Shown in pieces: positions 41,578 through 50,455 of a stretch of 64,000 nt of DNA. The position numbers and the translations under genes are program-made. The notes under the pieces were generated by a model that was not told the origin of the DNA, ran no database searches, and worked only from the letters and a program-made list of their open reading frames with translations. Position 1 is the stretch's first letter. Each line of letters opens with the position of its first letter. The DNA comes from an uncultured Prevotellaceae bacterium. GTDB taxonomy: Bacteria; Bacteroidota; Bacteroidia; Bacteroidales; Bacteroidaceae. The DNA is taken from NCBI GenBank assembly GCA_900318115.1, contig ONJJ01000020.1:1-64000 (forward strand), given 5' to 3'.

Positions 41578-44500
41578 TTAGAATGTGACGCTGACACCTG
41601 CGGAGAGTGTGCGGATAGCGGAATAGTAGCTGTTGTTGACAGCACCTGCGAGCACCATACGGGGATCCAGACCCTTGCGCTTGCTCCAAACCCAGATGTT
41701 ATCACCGACGAGATAGATGCGGAGTTTCTGGATGTGTGCCTTCTGAGTGAGGTTCTTCGGGAAAGTGTAGCCCACGGTGAGGTTCTGCAAGCAGAGGTAG
41801 TTGGCACTGGTCAGGAAGCGGTCGGAAGCACCTGCCATGTAAGTGTCGTTGTACTGCAAGCGGGGGATATCGGTATTCGTGTTCTCGGGAGTCCAGGCGT
41901 TGAAGAGATCCTTGTGCAGAGCACGACCTGTGCTATTCAGGGTCATCAGGCTGGCATAGGTTTCGTCATAGACCTTACCGCCGAGCTGATAGGTGAAGTC
42001 TGCGGAGAAGTCCAGACCCTTGAAGGAGAGGCTGGTACCGAAACCGCCATAGACATCAGGCATGATGTCGCCGATGATATAGTCATCTGCTTCGCTGTAG
42101 TTGGTCGTGGTGGTCATCTTATCGAGGATGGGTTTGTCCTTATCGTCCTTCAGGAGGATATCGTCGCCGTTCTCGTCTTTCTTGGAATTGCCGTTTTCAT
42201 CCAGTTCCTTCTTATAGACATTCTTGTACCAGAGGCTCTCACCGTTCTCGTTCAGGCCGGCGAACTTACGGGTCATGTAGCTATAAGCGGAGAGACCTTC
42301 AGCGTAATAGTAGTTACCGCTGGAGAAGCCGAAGTATTCCTTGCCATCGAGATCCCAGTACTTCTGGGTGCGACGTTCCTCGGGCAGACGGGTGACCTCA
42401 TTGTGGTTGGTGGTGATGTTGGCGTAAGCACTCCAAGTGAAATCATGTGTGCGGAAGATGTCGCCGCTAAGCTCGATTTCAACACCGCGGTTGACCATGT
42501 CACCGATATTGTCGTAGTAACCGGTGTAGCCGAAGGAGACGGGGAGAGGCAGACGGAACAGCATGTCCTTAGTCTTGTTGCTATAGAACTCAATGCCACC
42601 GGTGAGACGGCCCTTCCAGAAGCTGAAGTCAACACCAGCATTGAATTTGGCGTTGGTTTCCCAGGAAATATTTTCGTTCTTTTGCGTGGTGCTCGGAGTC
42701 AGGGAGACCTCATCGTTGGAGTTCTTGATGGTGAAGCGGTTGGTGTAGAGGTAAGAATCGATGCGGTCGTTACCATTCTGGCCATAGGAGACCTTCAGCT
42801 TCAACTCGTCGATCCAGCTCTGATCCTTCAGGAAGCTCTCCTTGTTGATCAGCCAGCCGGCAGATGCACCCCAGAAGTTACCCCACCAATGATTATTGTG
42901 GAACTTAGGAGAAGCAGCAGCGCGGGTGAAGGAGCCTTCGACGAAATAGCGCTGGTCGTAGTTGTAGAGAGCGCGGCTCAGCCAGGACTCGGTATTGTAC
43001 TGGAGCTTTTCGGAATCACCGGCACCGGCAACGACGGCACCCGTCAGTTCCTTGTGCTTCTGGGAGAACATATTGGTCTTGTAGTAGTTCAGGTCATAAG
43101 TGCTCTGGAGGTAGTATTCGTGACCGAGCATGACCTCAATGTTGTGCTTGCCATAGTCGTGCTGCCAGTCGATACGCTGCTGGAAGTTACGAGCCCAAGT
43201 GCGGCCGTGGTCTTTGGTGACGATACCCTTGGAATTGGCATACTGGCCGAAGTAGGGGTTGGTAACACCCGTGTAGCGGTACTCGTCCACATAGACGTAG
43301 TTGATAGAAGTGACCTTGAAGCCGTAGGGCAAACGCAGTTCGATGGTACCGGTACCGGAGAAGTTGTTACCTTCGGTCTGACGGGTGTCGAGCAGGTTGG
43401 CGGAGATGGGGTTGGACTGCGACAGGTATGCACGCTGCACACCGTTGACGCTGCCGTCACCATAGTCGTAGGAACGAATGCCGGCGACATGGTCGTAAAT
43501 GATCTGGCCCGTAGCATCGCGGTTGTACATCGGATAGATGGGAGCGATGTTGTTGAAGGCGAAGGCGTTGCCCGTAGAACCGGCATTACCCTCATCATCG
43601 GTATTGAGGTAATTCTGCTCGTAGTGGTTGTAGCTCATGTTGGCACCCACGCGGAGCCAGTCCTTCAGCTGGTAGTCAGCCTTCAGGCGAGAGCTCAGAC
43701 GCTCGTAGTTCGAAGCGGCGGTGATACCTTCCTGACGGAGGTAGTTCGTGGAGAGGTAGTAGCTACCACGGTCGTTGGCACCGGAAGCGGTGACGGTATA
43801 GTCCTGACGCAGACCGGTCTTGAAGATTTCATTCACCCAGTCGTCGGGAGTCAGCAGGAACTGCTCGCCGTTGTTGGTCACGAGGCGGCCGAGGGTGGCA
43901 GCAGGGTTCATCAAGCCGTTGCGGCCAATGAGGTACTGACCTTCGGGAATGGTGAAGACGTTGTAACCGAGGCTCTCGTCACCTACGTTGGCAGTGCCGA
44001 ACATATTGTCGTTGGCCCAGCGCCAAGCGGCATCGGCACCCAGACCGAGGCCGTTGGTGGCGTAGTTGTTAAGGCCCTTGTACCACATCTCGTAGTGACG
44101 GCCGGGATCCTTGATCTTGTCGTACTCCTGAACGCCCTTGGAGTTAGCACCCCACTTGGCGTCGAGGGTGATGGTAGCATCCTTACCCTTCTTGGCAGTC
44201 TTGGTAGTCACCAGGATGACACCGTTACCACCGCGGGCACCGTACAGAGCGGTGGATGCAGCGTCCTTCAGGACGGTCATGCTCTCGATGTCGTTCGGGT
44301 TGATGAGGTTGATGTCGCCGTCGTAGGGAGAACCGTCGAGGACGATCAGCGGGTTGTTGCCGGCATTCAGGGAGTTGATACCGCGGATGCGGATGCTGCT
44401 GGTCATACCAGGCTGACCGGAAGTGTTGGTAATCTGCACACCGGATGCACGACCCTTCAAGGCGTCCACAGCGTTGGTGACCTGGTACTTTTCCAGTTCC

Positions 44501-44877
44501 TCGCTGTTCATGATAGAAGCAGAACCGGTGAACTGGGCCTTGGTCTGTGTACCATAGGTGACAACCATCACTTCGTCCAGCAACTTGTTGTCAGTGTCCA
44601 GGGCAATGCGCATACCGTTGCGAGCCTTAACCACGCGCGTGAGCATACCGATATGGGAGATTTGCAGGCGTGTGTCGGCACTGGGCACGGTGATGGTGAA
44701 CTCACCATCCAGGTTGGTTGTGGTTCCCATCTTCTCGCCCTGAATCTTGACGGAAGCACCCGGCAGGGGTTCGCCGTCATCGGCAGAGATGATGGTTCCT
44801 TTCACTTGAGTTTGAGCAATGGCCATTCCAACACATAGGAACAGGCCGCTCAGGAAAAGCATTAATCTTTTTTCCAT
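41578..44877 (-). CDS. SusC/RagA-family TonB-dependent transporter, operon 1
   Basis: This 1099-residue outer-membrane importer has a signal peptide (MEKRLMLFLSGLFLCVGMAI) and a carboxypeptidase-regulatory-like domain (VKGTIISADDGEPLPGASVK). The TonB-box region and plug follow (NAVDALKGRASGVQITNTSG; IRGINSLNAGNNPLIVLDGS; YGARGGNGVILVTTK), then a 22-strand barrel that ends in Phe (LSAGVSVTF). It energises uptake with TonB and pairs with the SusD lid. The first 85 residues and the 5' leader are almost identical to those of the divergent SusC, while the barrels have diverged. Confidence 0.97.
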   Translation of the reverse strand: MEKRLMLFLSGLFLCVGMAIAQTQVKGTIISADDGEPLPGASVKIQGEKMGTTTNLDGEFTITVPSADTRLQISHIGMLTRVVKARNGMRIALDTDNKLLDEVMVVTYGTQTKAQFTGSASIMNSEELEKYQVTNAVDALKGRASGVQITNTSGQPGMTSSIRIRGINSLNAGNNPLIVLDGSPYDGDINLINPNDIESMTVLKDAASTALYGARGGNGVILVTTKTAKKGKDATITLDAKWGANSKGVQEYDKIKDPGRHYEMWYKGLNNYATNGLGLGADAAWRWANDNMFGTANVGDESLGYNVFTIPEGQYLIGRNGLMNPAATLGRLVTNNGEQFLLTPDDWVNEIFKTGLRQDYTVTASGANDRGSYYLSTNYLRQEGITAASNYERLSSRLKADYQLKDWLRVGANMSYNHYEQNYLNTDDEGNAGSTGNAFAFNNIAPIYPMYNRDATGQIIYDHVAGIRSYDYGDGSVNGVQRAYLSQSNPISANLLDTRQTEGNNFSGTGTIELRLPYGFKVTSINYVYVDEYRYTGVTNPYFGQYANSKGIVTKDHGRTWARNFQQRIDWQHDYGKHNIEVMLGHEYYLQSTYDLNYYKTNMFSQKHKELTGAVVAGAGDSEKLQYNTESWLSRALYNYDQRYFVEGSFTRAAASPKFHNNHWWGNFWGASAGWLINKESFLKDQSWIDELKLKVSYGQNGNDRIDSYLYTNRFTIKNSNDEVSLTPSTTQKNENISWETNAKFNAGVDFSFWKGRLTGGIEFYSNKTKDMLFRLPLPVSFGYTGYYDNIGDMVNRGVEIELSGDIFRTHDFTWSAYANITTNHNEVTRLPEERRTQKYWDLDGKEYFGFSSGNYYYAEGLSAYSYMTRKFAGLNENGESLWYKNVYKKELDENGNSKKDENGDDILLKDDKDKPILDKMTTTTNYSEADDYIIGDIMPDVYGGFGTSLSFKGLDFSADFTYQLGGKVYDETYASLMTLNSTGRALHKDLFNAWTPENTNTDIPRLQYNDTYMAGASDRFLTSANYLCLQNLTVGYTFPKNLTQKAHIQKLRIYLVGDNIWVWSKRKGLDPRMVLAGAVNNSYYSAIRTLSAGVSVTF

Positions 44878-44910
44878 AAATACTCTCTTAATTAAACATA
44901 ATACCTATTA
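44871..44910 (-). repeat. 40-bp perfect inverted repeat, left copy
   Basis: On the minus strand this reads TAATAGGTATTATGTTTAAT on through the susC ATG and GAAA. It is an exact inverted copy of 45455-45494, with both copies ending 4 nt into susC coding. Weaker similarity continues well into the genes. Confidence 0.9.
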
Positions 44911-44959
44911 AACAAAGAGGTCCGTGTAAAGAACTTTATAGAATCGTAAAGGTCTGTAA

Positions 44960-44992
44960 ACAAAATGATTGTAAGATATATTTACCTTCCAA
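44960..44992 (-). promoter_or_regulatory. candidate promoter for susC operon 1
   Basis: Minus strand TTG (44990-44992), 21 bp, TCATTTTGT (44960-44968), one mismatch from TAnnTTTGY. The leader would be about 75 nt. Confidence 0.4.
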
Positions 44993-45011
44993 GAAGAGCT
45001 TGACGGGCATG

Positions 45012-45044
45012 CAATATAATTAATGTACGCGCGCGCACGCGAAA
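45012..45044 (+). repeat. AT-to-CGCGCG element, intergenic copy
   Basis: CAATATAATTAATGTACGCG continues as CGCGCACGCGAAA. This is the only clearly non-coding copy. Confidence 0.55.
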
Positions 45045-45221
45045 GAGCAATCTACAAGGAACACCAAGCCACCATCTGGGGGAGGTGCTGCACTCATAAA
45101 TCCTGTTCTTCGTGAACAACAAAATGTTGCACAAAAGGCCTTTCCTTGTGCCATTTTGATGCACGAAAAGTGCAATTTGCTTTATTTCTGCCTCGGATTA
45201 TTGATTTTTTTACATTTTTTA

Positions 45222-45252
45222 TTGCAGTTCGCTAAAAATGTATTAATTTTGC
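45222..45252 (+). promoter_or_regulatory. consensus promoter for susC operon 2
   Basis: TTG (45222-45224), 19 bp, TAATTTTGC (45244-45252). It implies a long leader of about 230 nt before the ATG at 45488. Confidence 0.7.
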
Positions 45253-45366
45253 GCCGTCTTAGGGCAAATATTATAAAAAATGTAAGATAGCTGCGCCTAC
45301 GTGTGAGCCAGCAGGAAGAATCATAGAACCCAAAATTCCTAAAGCAAAAACGAGGCACAAGCGAAC

Positions 45367-45444
45367 TGCACTTATCGGAACTGGACTTATATAGTCAAGC
45401 ATCTGGACTTATTCAGACAAGAACTGGACATATATAGACAAGAA
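45367..45444 (+). repeat. 21-bp tandem repeats in the susC leader
   Basis: CTGGACTTATATAGTCAAGC, CTGGACTTATTCAGACAAGA and CTGGACATATATAGACAAGA begin at 45381, 45403 and 45424, after a degenerate CTGCACTTATCGGAA copy. They lie in the transcribed leader. Confidence 0.75.
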
Positions 45445-45454
45445 TAAAGTGAAC

Positions 45455-45494
45455 TAATAGGTATTATGTTTAATTAAGAGAGTATTTATGGAAA
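45455..45494 (+). repeat. 40-bp perfect inverted repeat, right copy
   Basis: Exact reverse complement of 44871-44910, ending 4 nt past the GAA codon start in the second susC gene. Confidence 0.9.
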
Positions 45495-48400
45495 AAAAGA
45501 TTACGCTTTTCCTGAGCAGCCTGTTCCTATGTGTGGGAATGGCCATTGCTCAAACTCAAGTGAAAGGTACCATCATCTCTGCTGACGATGGCGAGCCCCT
45601 GCCGGGAGCAAACGTCAAGGTACAAGGCGAGAAGATGGGCACCACAACCAACCTGGATGGTGAGTTCACCATCACCGTGCCCAACGCAGACGCTCGTCTG
45701 GTGATTAGCCACATGGGTATGATCTCCCGCACGGTGAAGGCTCGCAACGGCATGCGCATCGCCCTGGACACTGACAACCGCCTGATGGACGAAGTGATGG
45801 TCGTTGCTTTCGGCCAGCAGACGAAGTCCTCCTTCACGGGTTCGGCTGTTGTGGTAGGAGCCGATGAACTGAGCAAGAAGATTACGTCCAACGCCAAGGA
45901 TGCCCTCGTGGGTTCCGTCCCCGGCCTTCAGATTCACGGTTCCAGCGGTACTCCTGGTTCGGATTCCGGCCAGATGACCATCCGCGGTCTCTCGTCCATG
46001 TATGCTGGCGTGGAGCCTCTGGTCATTGTCGATGGTTCGCCCTACAGTGCCAGCCTGCTGAACATTCCTACGGAGGACATCGAGAGCATCACCGTGCTGA
46101 AGGACGCTTCCTCCGCTGCCCTGTATGGTGCCCGCGGTGCTGCCGGTGTCATCCTGGTGACAACCAAGAAAGGTTCCTCAGCTTCACCTCAGGTCAATGT
46201 CGATGTGAAGTGGGGTGCCAACACACGTGCCCTGCAGCAGTACGAGACCATTCAGGATCCCAACCAGTTCGTGGAGACCTACTACAGGCAGCTCTATAAC
46301 TACGCCGCCAGCAATGGCATGACCGCAGCAGCTGCCAACCAGTGGGCCAACAATCGTATGTTCTCTGGCAACCAGGGTCTGAAGTACAATCCCTATACGG
46401 TGCCCGATGGCCAGAACCTCATCGGTGTCAACGGCAGGCTGAATCCCAACGCCACCCTCGGCCGCGCCTATGATGCCAATGGCGAGACCTACTACATCCT
46501 GCCCGACGACTTCGTCGACGAGGCCTTCAAGACCGGTTTCCGCCAGGAGTACAACGTCAACGTCAGCGGCGGCAGCGAACGTAATTCCTACTACGCCAGC
46601 GCTGGCTACCTGAACGAGAACGGCGTGGTGAGCAAGGCCAACTTCGAGCGCTTCACGGCTCGCCTGAAGGCCGACTACCGCGTTCGCGACTGGCTCAAGA
46701 TTGGAGCCAACGTCGGTTATGTCCACAGCAAGACGACCTCCAACCCCAACCTGGGCAACCTGTTGTCCTTCGCATCGCAGATTGCTCCTATCTATCCTCT
46801 GTACGTCCGCGTGCTCGACGAGAACGGCAACCCCATCATCCGCACGGACCAGTTTGGCCACAAGCAGTATGACTATGGTGTGGCCAGCACGAACTTCCCC
46901 GGCCTCAGCCGTCCCTACAACCAGACCTACAACCCCATCAGCCAGAACATGTACGACGATGTCTATAGCTGGGGCAACCAGTTCAATGGCAGCTTCACAG
47001 CCGACGTCGATATCACCAAGTGGCTGCGCTTCAACAGCACCAACAACCTGAACTACGGCACTTCTGCCGGCAGCGACTACACCAACCCCTTCTATGGTGC
47101 ACAGGCCGCCAACAACGGTCAGATCATCAAGAGCCAGGGCCAGACCTTCCGTCAGAACTACATCCAGACGCTGACGTTCTACAAGGAAATCAAGAAGCAC
47201 GACATCAACTTCATGGTTGGTCATGAGTGGTACAAGATTTCCTCTCGCAGCCTCTCTGCCGGTGCCCGTGGCGGCTTCTCCCCTGAGATTCAGGAGATCA
47301 ACGCCTTCTCCGACCGCTATGACTCCTCTTCTTCCAGCAGCGCCTACAATGTGGAGGGTTACTTCGGCAACCTGCTCTACAACTACGACCAGAAGTACTT
47401 CGTCAACGCTTCCTATCGTCGCGACGGTACTTCCCGCTTCATGATCAAGCCCAACAACTACGCTTGGGGTAACTTCTGGAGCGTGGGTGCCGGCTGGCTC
47501 ATCAACAAGGAGAAGTTCTTCACCGCCGACTGGGTGGACCAGTTGAAGCTGAAGTTCTCCATCGGCCAGCAGGGTAACGACAACATCGGAAACTGGGGCT
47601 ATACCAACCTCTACTCCTTGAGTAAGGGTGAGAACACGATGAACCCCTCTTTCGCACAAGTGGGTAATGAGGAAATCACCTGGGAAACCACCACGAGCTA
47701 CAACCTCGGTCTGGAATGGAGCCTCTTCAAGGGCCGTCTGACCGGTGGCATCGACTTCTACAACAAGAAGGTGACCGACCTGCTCTTCTGGCTCAGCATT
47801 CCCGAGAGCTATGGTTCACGCGGCTACTGGGGCAACCTCGGCGACATCCGCAACCGCGGTGTGGAACTGACCCTGAGCGGCGACATCATCCGTACGCACG
47901 ACATCGTGTGGAACCTCGCTGCCAACCTGGCTCACAACAAGACTAAGATCCTGAAGTTGCCCGAGGACAAGATTGCCAACTACGGCGGCTTCTCGCAGAG
48001 CGACGGCGTTCTCTCCCTGGGTGGTCAGAACATGCTCAGCTTCTGGTACGAGGAAGGCAAGGAACTCTACAACAGCATGATTCCTGAATACGCCGGAGTC
48101 AACGAGAAGGGAGAAGCCCTCTACTGGGTGGACAAGAACTTCGAGAATGCCGACAGCAAGAGCGCCCAGCCCGGTGTGAACCACGACTACACCACCACGG
48201 ACTTCAACAAGGCAACCTACTACGAACAGGGCTCCATCATGCCCAAAGTGTCCGGCGGCTTCTCCACGACACTGAAGCTCTACAACGTTGATATCAGCGC
48301 CAACTTCGACTACCAGCTGGGTGGTAAGATCTACGACTTCGGCTATGCCTACCTGATGAACCCCATCACGAGCAATGCAACGGGTCAGACCTATCACAAG

Positions 48401-48745
48401 GACATTCTGAACTCCTGGACAGCAGAAAACACCGGCAGCGACATTCCTCGCTTCCAGTACGCAGACCTCTATGTCGGCGGTGGCACCCGCAGCAGCCGCT
48501 TCCTCACCAAAGCCAGCTACCTGAACTTCCAGAGCTTCACGGTGGGCTACACCTTCCCCAAGGCTCTGACGCAAAAAATCAAGATCAACAAGATCCGCAT
48601 CTACGCCCAGGGTCAGAACCTCTGCTTCTGGAGCGCACGTCGCGGTCTGGATCCCCGCTACAGTTTCGTCGACACCCCCTCCGGCGGTTCCTCTGTCATG
48701 AGCCCGCTGCGCACGATCATGGGTGGTGTTCAGGTTTCTTTCTAA
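45488..48745 (+). CDS. SusC/RagA-family TonB-dependent transporter, operon 2
   Basis: This 1085-residue outer-membrane transporter is built as the divergent copy. Signal peptide MEKKITLFLSSLFLCVGMAI is followed by the regulatory-like domain VKGTIISADDGEPLPGANVK, the plug (NAKDALVGSVPGLQIHGSSG; TIRGLSSMYAGVEPLVIVDG; YGARGAAGVILVTTKKG) and a barrel ending in Phe (MGGVQVSF). N-terminal and leader identity to the other susC points to a duplication or exchange, while the extracellular loops differ, so the two operons probably take up different substrates. It is followed 20 bp later by susD. Confidence 0.97.
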   Translation: MEKKITLFLSSLFLCVGMAIAQTQVKGTIISADDGEPLPGANVKVQGEKMGTTTNLDGEFTITVPNADARLVISHMGMISRTVKARNGMRIALDTDNRLMDEVMVVAFGQQTKSSFTGSAVVVGADELSKKITSNAKDALVGSVPGLQIHGSSGTPGSDSGQMTIRGLSSMYAGVEPLVIVDGSPYSASLLNIPTEDIESITVLKDASSAALYGARGAAGVILVTTKKGSSASPQVNVDVKWGANTRALQQYETIQDPNQFVETYYRQLYNYAASNGMTAAAANQWANNRMFSGNQGLKYNPYTVPDGQNLIGVNGRLNPNATLGRAYDANGETYYILPDDFVDEAFKTGFRQEYNVNVSGGSERNSYYASAGYLNENGVVSKANFERFTARLKADYRVRDWLKIGANVGYVHSKTTSNPNLGNLLSFASQIAPIYPLYVRVLDENGNPIIRTDQFGHKQYDYGVASTNFPGLSRPYNQTYNPISQNMYDDVYSWGNQFNGSFTADVDITKWLRFNSTNNLNYGTSAGSDYTNPFYGAQAANNGQIIKSQGQTFRQNYIQTLTFYKEIKKHDINFMVGHEWYKISSRSLSAGARGGFSPEIQEINAFSDRYDSSSSSSAYNVEGYFGNLLYNYDQKYFVNASYRRDGTSRFMIKPNNYAWGNFWSVGAGWLINKEKFFTADWVDQLKLKFSIGQQGNDNIGNWGYTNLYSLSKGENTMNPSFAQVGNEEITWETTTSYNLGLEWSLFKGRLTGGIDFYNKKVTDLLFWLSIPESYGSRGYWGNLGDIRNRGVELTLSGDIIRTHDIVWNLAANLAHNKTKILKLPEDKIANYGGFSQSDGVLSLGGQNMLSFWYEEGKELYNSMIPEYAGVNEKGEALYWVDKNFENADSKSAQPGVNHDYTTTDFNKATYYEQGSIMPKVSGGFSTTLKLYNVDISANFDYQLGGKIYDFGYAYLMNPITSNATGQTYHKDILNSWTAENTGSDIPRFQYADLYVGGGTRSSRFLTKASYLNFQSFTVGYTFPKALTQKIKINKIRIYAQGQNLCFWSARRGLDPRYSFVDTPSGGSSVMSPLRTIMGGVQVSF

Positions 48746-48765
48746 TCTAAAAAGAATTGAAGACT

Positions 48766-50436
48766 ATGAAAAAGATATTTTCAGTAACTATGGCAGCCCT
48801 GCTGGGAACCACGCTCCTCACCAGCTGCCTCGAGAAAATTGATCCTCAGACGAGCACGGTGACAGAGGAACAGGTGGCCAATGCCCCCGGTGTGTTCGAC
48901 AAGTTTGTCGCCACGCTCACCTCTTCCCTCTGCGGAGAGTTCCTTTACGCCGGTGCCTCCAACGCCCGTGTTTACGACCACGGCTATCCCGCATTCTTCC
49001 TCACCCGCGACGTCGAAGGACAGGACATCGTGCCCGTGGGCACCAACAACTGGTTCGACACCTGGTATCAGGACTTCACCAACCTGGCTCCCGGATGGGC
49101 TGTCACCCAGCTGCCCTGGACGGTCTATTACGGCTGGATCAAGGGTTGTAATGATGTGATTTCCATGGGCGGAGCCTCTGGCTACGCCACTCCCACCGAG
49201 GGTCGCGAGACGGGCGTCGGCATGGCCTATGCCCTGCGTGCCATGTTCTACCTCGACCTCTGCCGTATGTATTCCGCCAAGCCCTACTACCAGGACCACA
49301 ATGCTGCCACCATGGTGAAGATCACCGAGGCCACCTCTGTGGAGGAGACGCGCAACAATCCCCGTATGACGTGGGACGAGGCTTTCGAGTTCATCCTCAA
49401 GGATCTGGACGAAGCCGAGAAGTACCTCGCCAACTACAAGCGTACGGACGTTTACACCGTGGACACCACCGTCGTCTTCGGCCTGAAGGCTCGTGCTTAC
49501 CTCGAAAAGCAGGACTGGGCCAATGCAGAGAAGTATGCCAAGAAAGCCATGGAGAACTACTCCATGATGACTCCTGCTGAGTACCTCAGCCGCGACTACG
49601 GCTTCAACTCTCCCAACAACGCCTGGATCTTCGGCATCACTTTCAAGGACAAGGATCCTAACATCCTCGAGAACGACGGCGACTCCAGCTGGGGCAGCGT
49701 CATGACGATGGAGAACGGCTTCGACTGCGGCTACGCTGCCAACTACGGCGGCCCCAACGTCATCGACCGTCACCTCTACGAGACCATCCCCGCTACGGAC
49801 TTCCGCAAGCAGATGTTCGTGGACTTCGCCATCGACGATATGAGCGAAGACGAGCAGATCGAGGCTCTGGCAGCCTACACCGACCATGCAGAACAAATCC
49901 TGAATTCCGTGAAGGCTGCCGAGTACGGTCCTGGCGGTTTCGAATTCAAGTTCCGCCCCCAGGCTGGCATGTATGCCACCAAGTACACGGCTTGGGTCAT
50001 CGCAGTGCCCCTCATGCGCGTAGAGGAAATGAAGCTGATCGAGGCCGAGGCTGCCGGCATGCAGGACGAAGCCCGCGGCATCCAGCTCCTCACCGCTTTC
50101 GCACAGACACGCGACGCCAGCTACACCTATGGCACTCACAACGAGGCCTATTACAACACCGCCAACAGCCTCTTCCAGAACGAGATCTGGTGGCAGCGCC
50201 GTGTGGAACTCTGGGGCGAAGGTTTCGCCACCTACGACATCAAGCGCCTGGGCAAGGGTATCATTCGCAGCTATGCCCGCACGAATCATGTCGAGAACTC
50301 CCGCTTCAACGTAGAGACTACTCCGGGCTGGATGAACTGGTGCTTCGTCGGCACCGAGGCCGACAACAACAAGGGCCTCGTCAACAACCCCGACCCCATC
50401 CGTCCCGATGGAGATTCTAAAGAATATGTTTGGTAA
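48766..50436 (+). CDS. SusD/RagB-family nutrient-binding lipoprotein, operon 2
   Basis: The 556-residue product is the surface lid of the second SusC. Lipobox LTSC (Cys about 20), then LEKIDPQTSTVTEEQVANAP, helices with ALRAMFYLDLCRMYSAKPYY and FGLKARAYLEKQDWANAEKY, and the C-terminal RVEEMKLIEAEAAGMQDEAR and WWQRRVELWGEGFATYDIKR. The ATG at 48766 is preferred to the TTG at 48757 because MKKIFSV begins the signal. Sequence diverges strongly from the first SusD apart from family motifs, again implying a different ligand. Confidence 0.95.
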   Translation: MKKIFSVTMAALLGTTLLTSCLEKIDPQTSTVTEEQVANAPGVFDKFVATLTSSLCGEFLYAGASNARVYDHGYPAFFLTRDVEGQDIVPVGTNNWFDTWYQDFTNLAPGWAVTQLPWTVYYGWIKGCNDVISMGGASGYATPTEGRETGVGMAYALRAMFYLDLCRMYSAKPYYQDHNAATMVKITEATSVEETRNNPRMTWDEAFEFILKDLDEAEKYLANYKRTDVYTVDTTVVFGLKARAYLEKQDWANAEKYAKKAMENYSMMTPAEYLSRDYGFNSPNNAWIFGITFKDKDPNILENDGDSSWGSVMTMENGFDCGYAANYGGPNVIDRHLYETIPATDFRKQMFVDFAIDDMSEDEQIEALAAYTDHAEQILNSVKAAEYGPGGFEFKFRPQAGMYATKYTAWVIAVPLMRVEEMKLIEAEAAGMQDEARGIQLLTAFAQTRDASYTYGTHNEAYYNTANSLFQNEIWWQRRVELWGEGFATYDIKRLGKGIIRSYARTNHVENSRFNVETTPGWMNWCFVGTEADNNKGLVNNPDPIRPDGDSKEYVW

Positions 50437-50455
50437 TCATTAATTCGTAACAGAT

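Larger units (their letters stand above)
44911..45454. promoter_or_regulatory. intergenic control region between the divergent susC genes
   Basis: This is 544 bp of AT-rich DNA without a gene. It holds a consensus plus-strand promoter (45222-45252), a weaker minus-strand promoter (44960-44992), an AT-to-CGCGCG element (45012-45044) and three tandem repeats in the plus-strand leader (45367-45444). Inverted repeats bound it on both sides. Confidence 0.7.

Noticed and set aside
41734-44838. 1034-residue plus-strand open frame opposite susC
   Set aside because: It mirrors the susC codon phase (Val/Gly/Leu-rich low-sense protein), has no family motif, and susC on the other strand is certain. The same holds for long antisense frames at 36558-37970, 46184-47659, 48781-50289 and 55714-57408.
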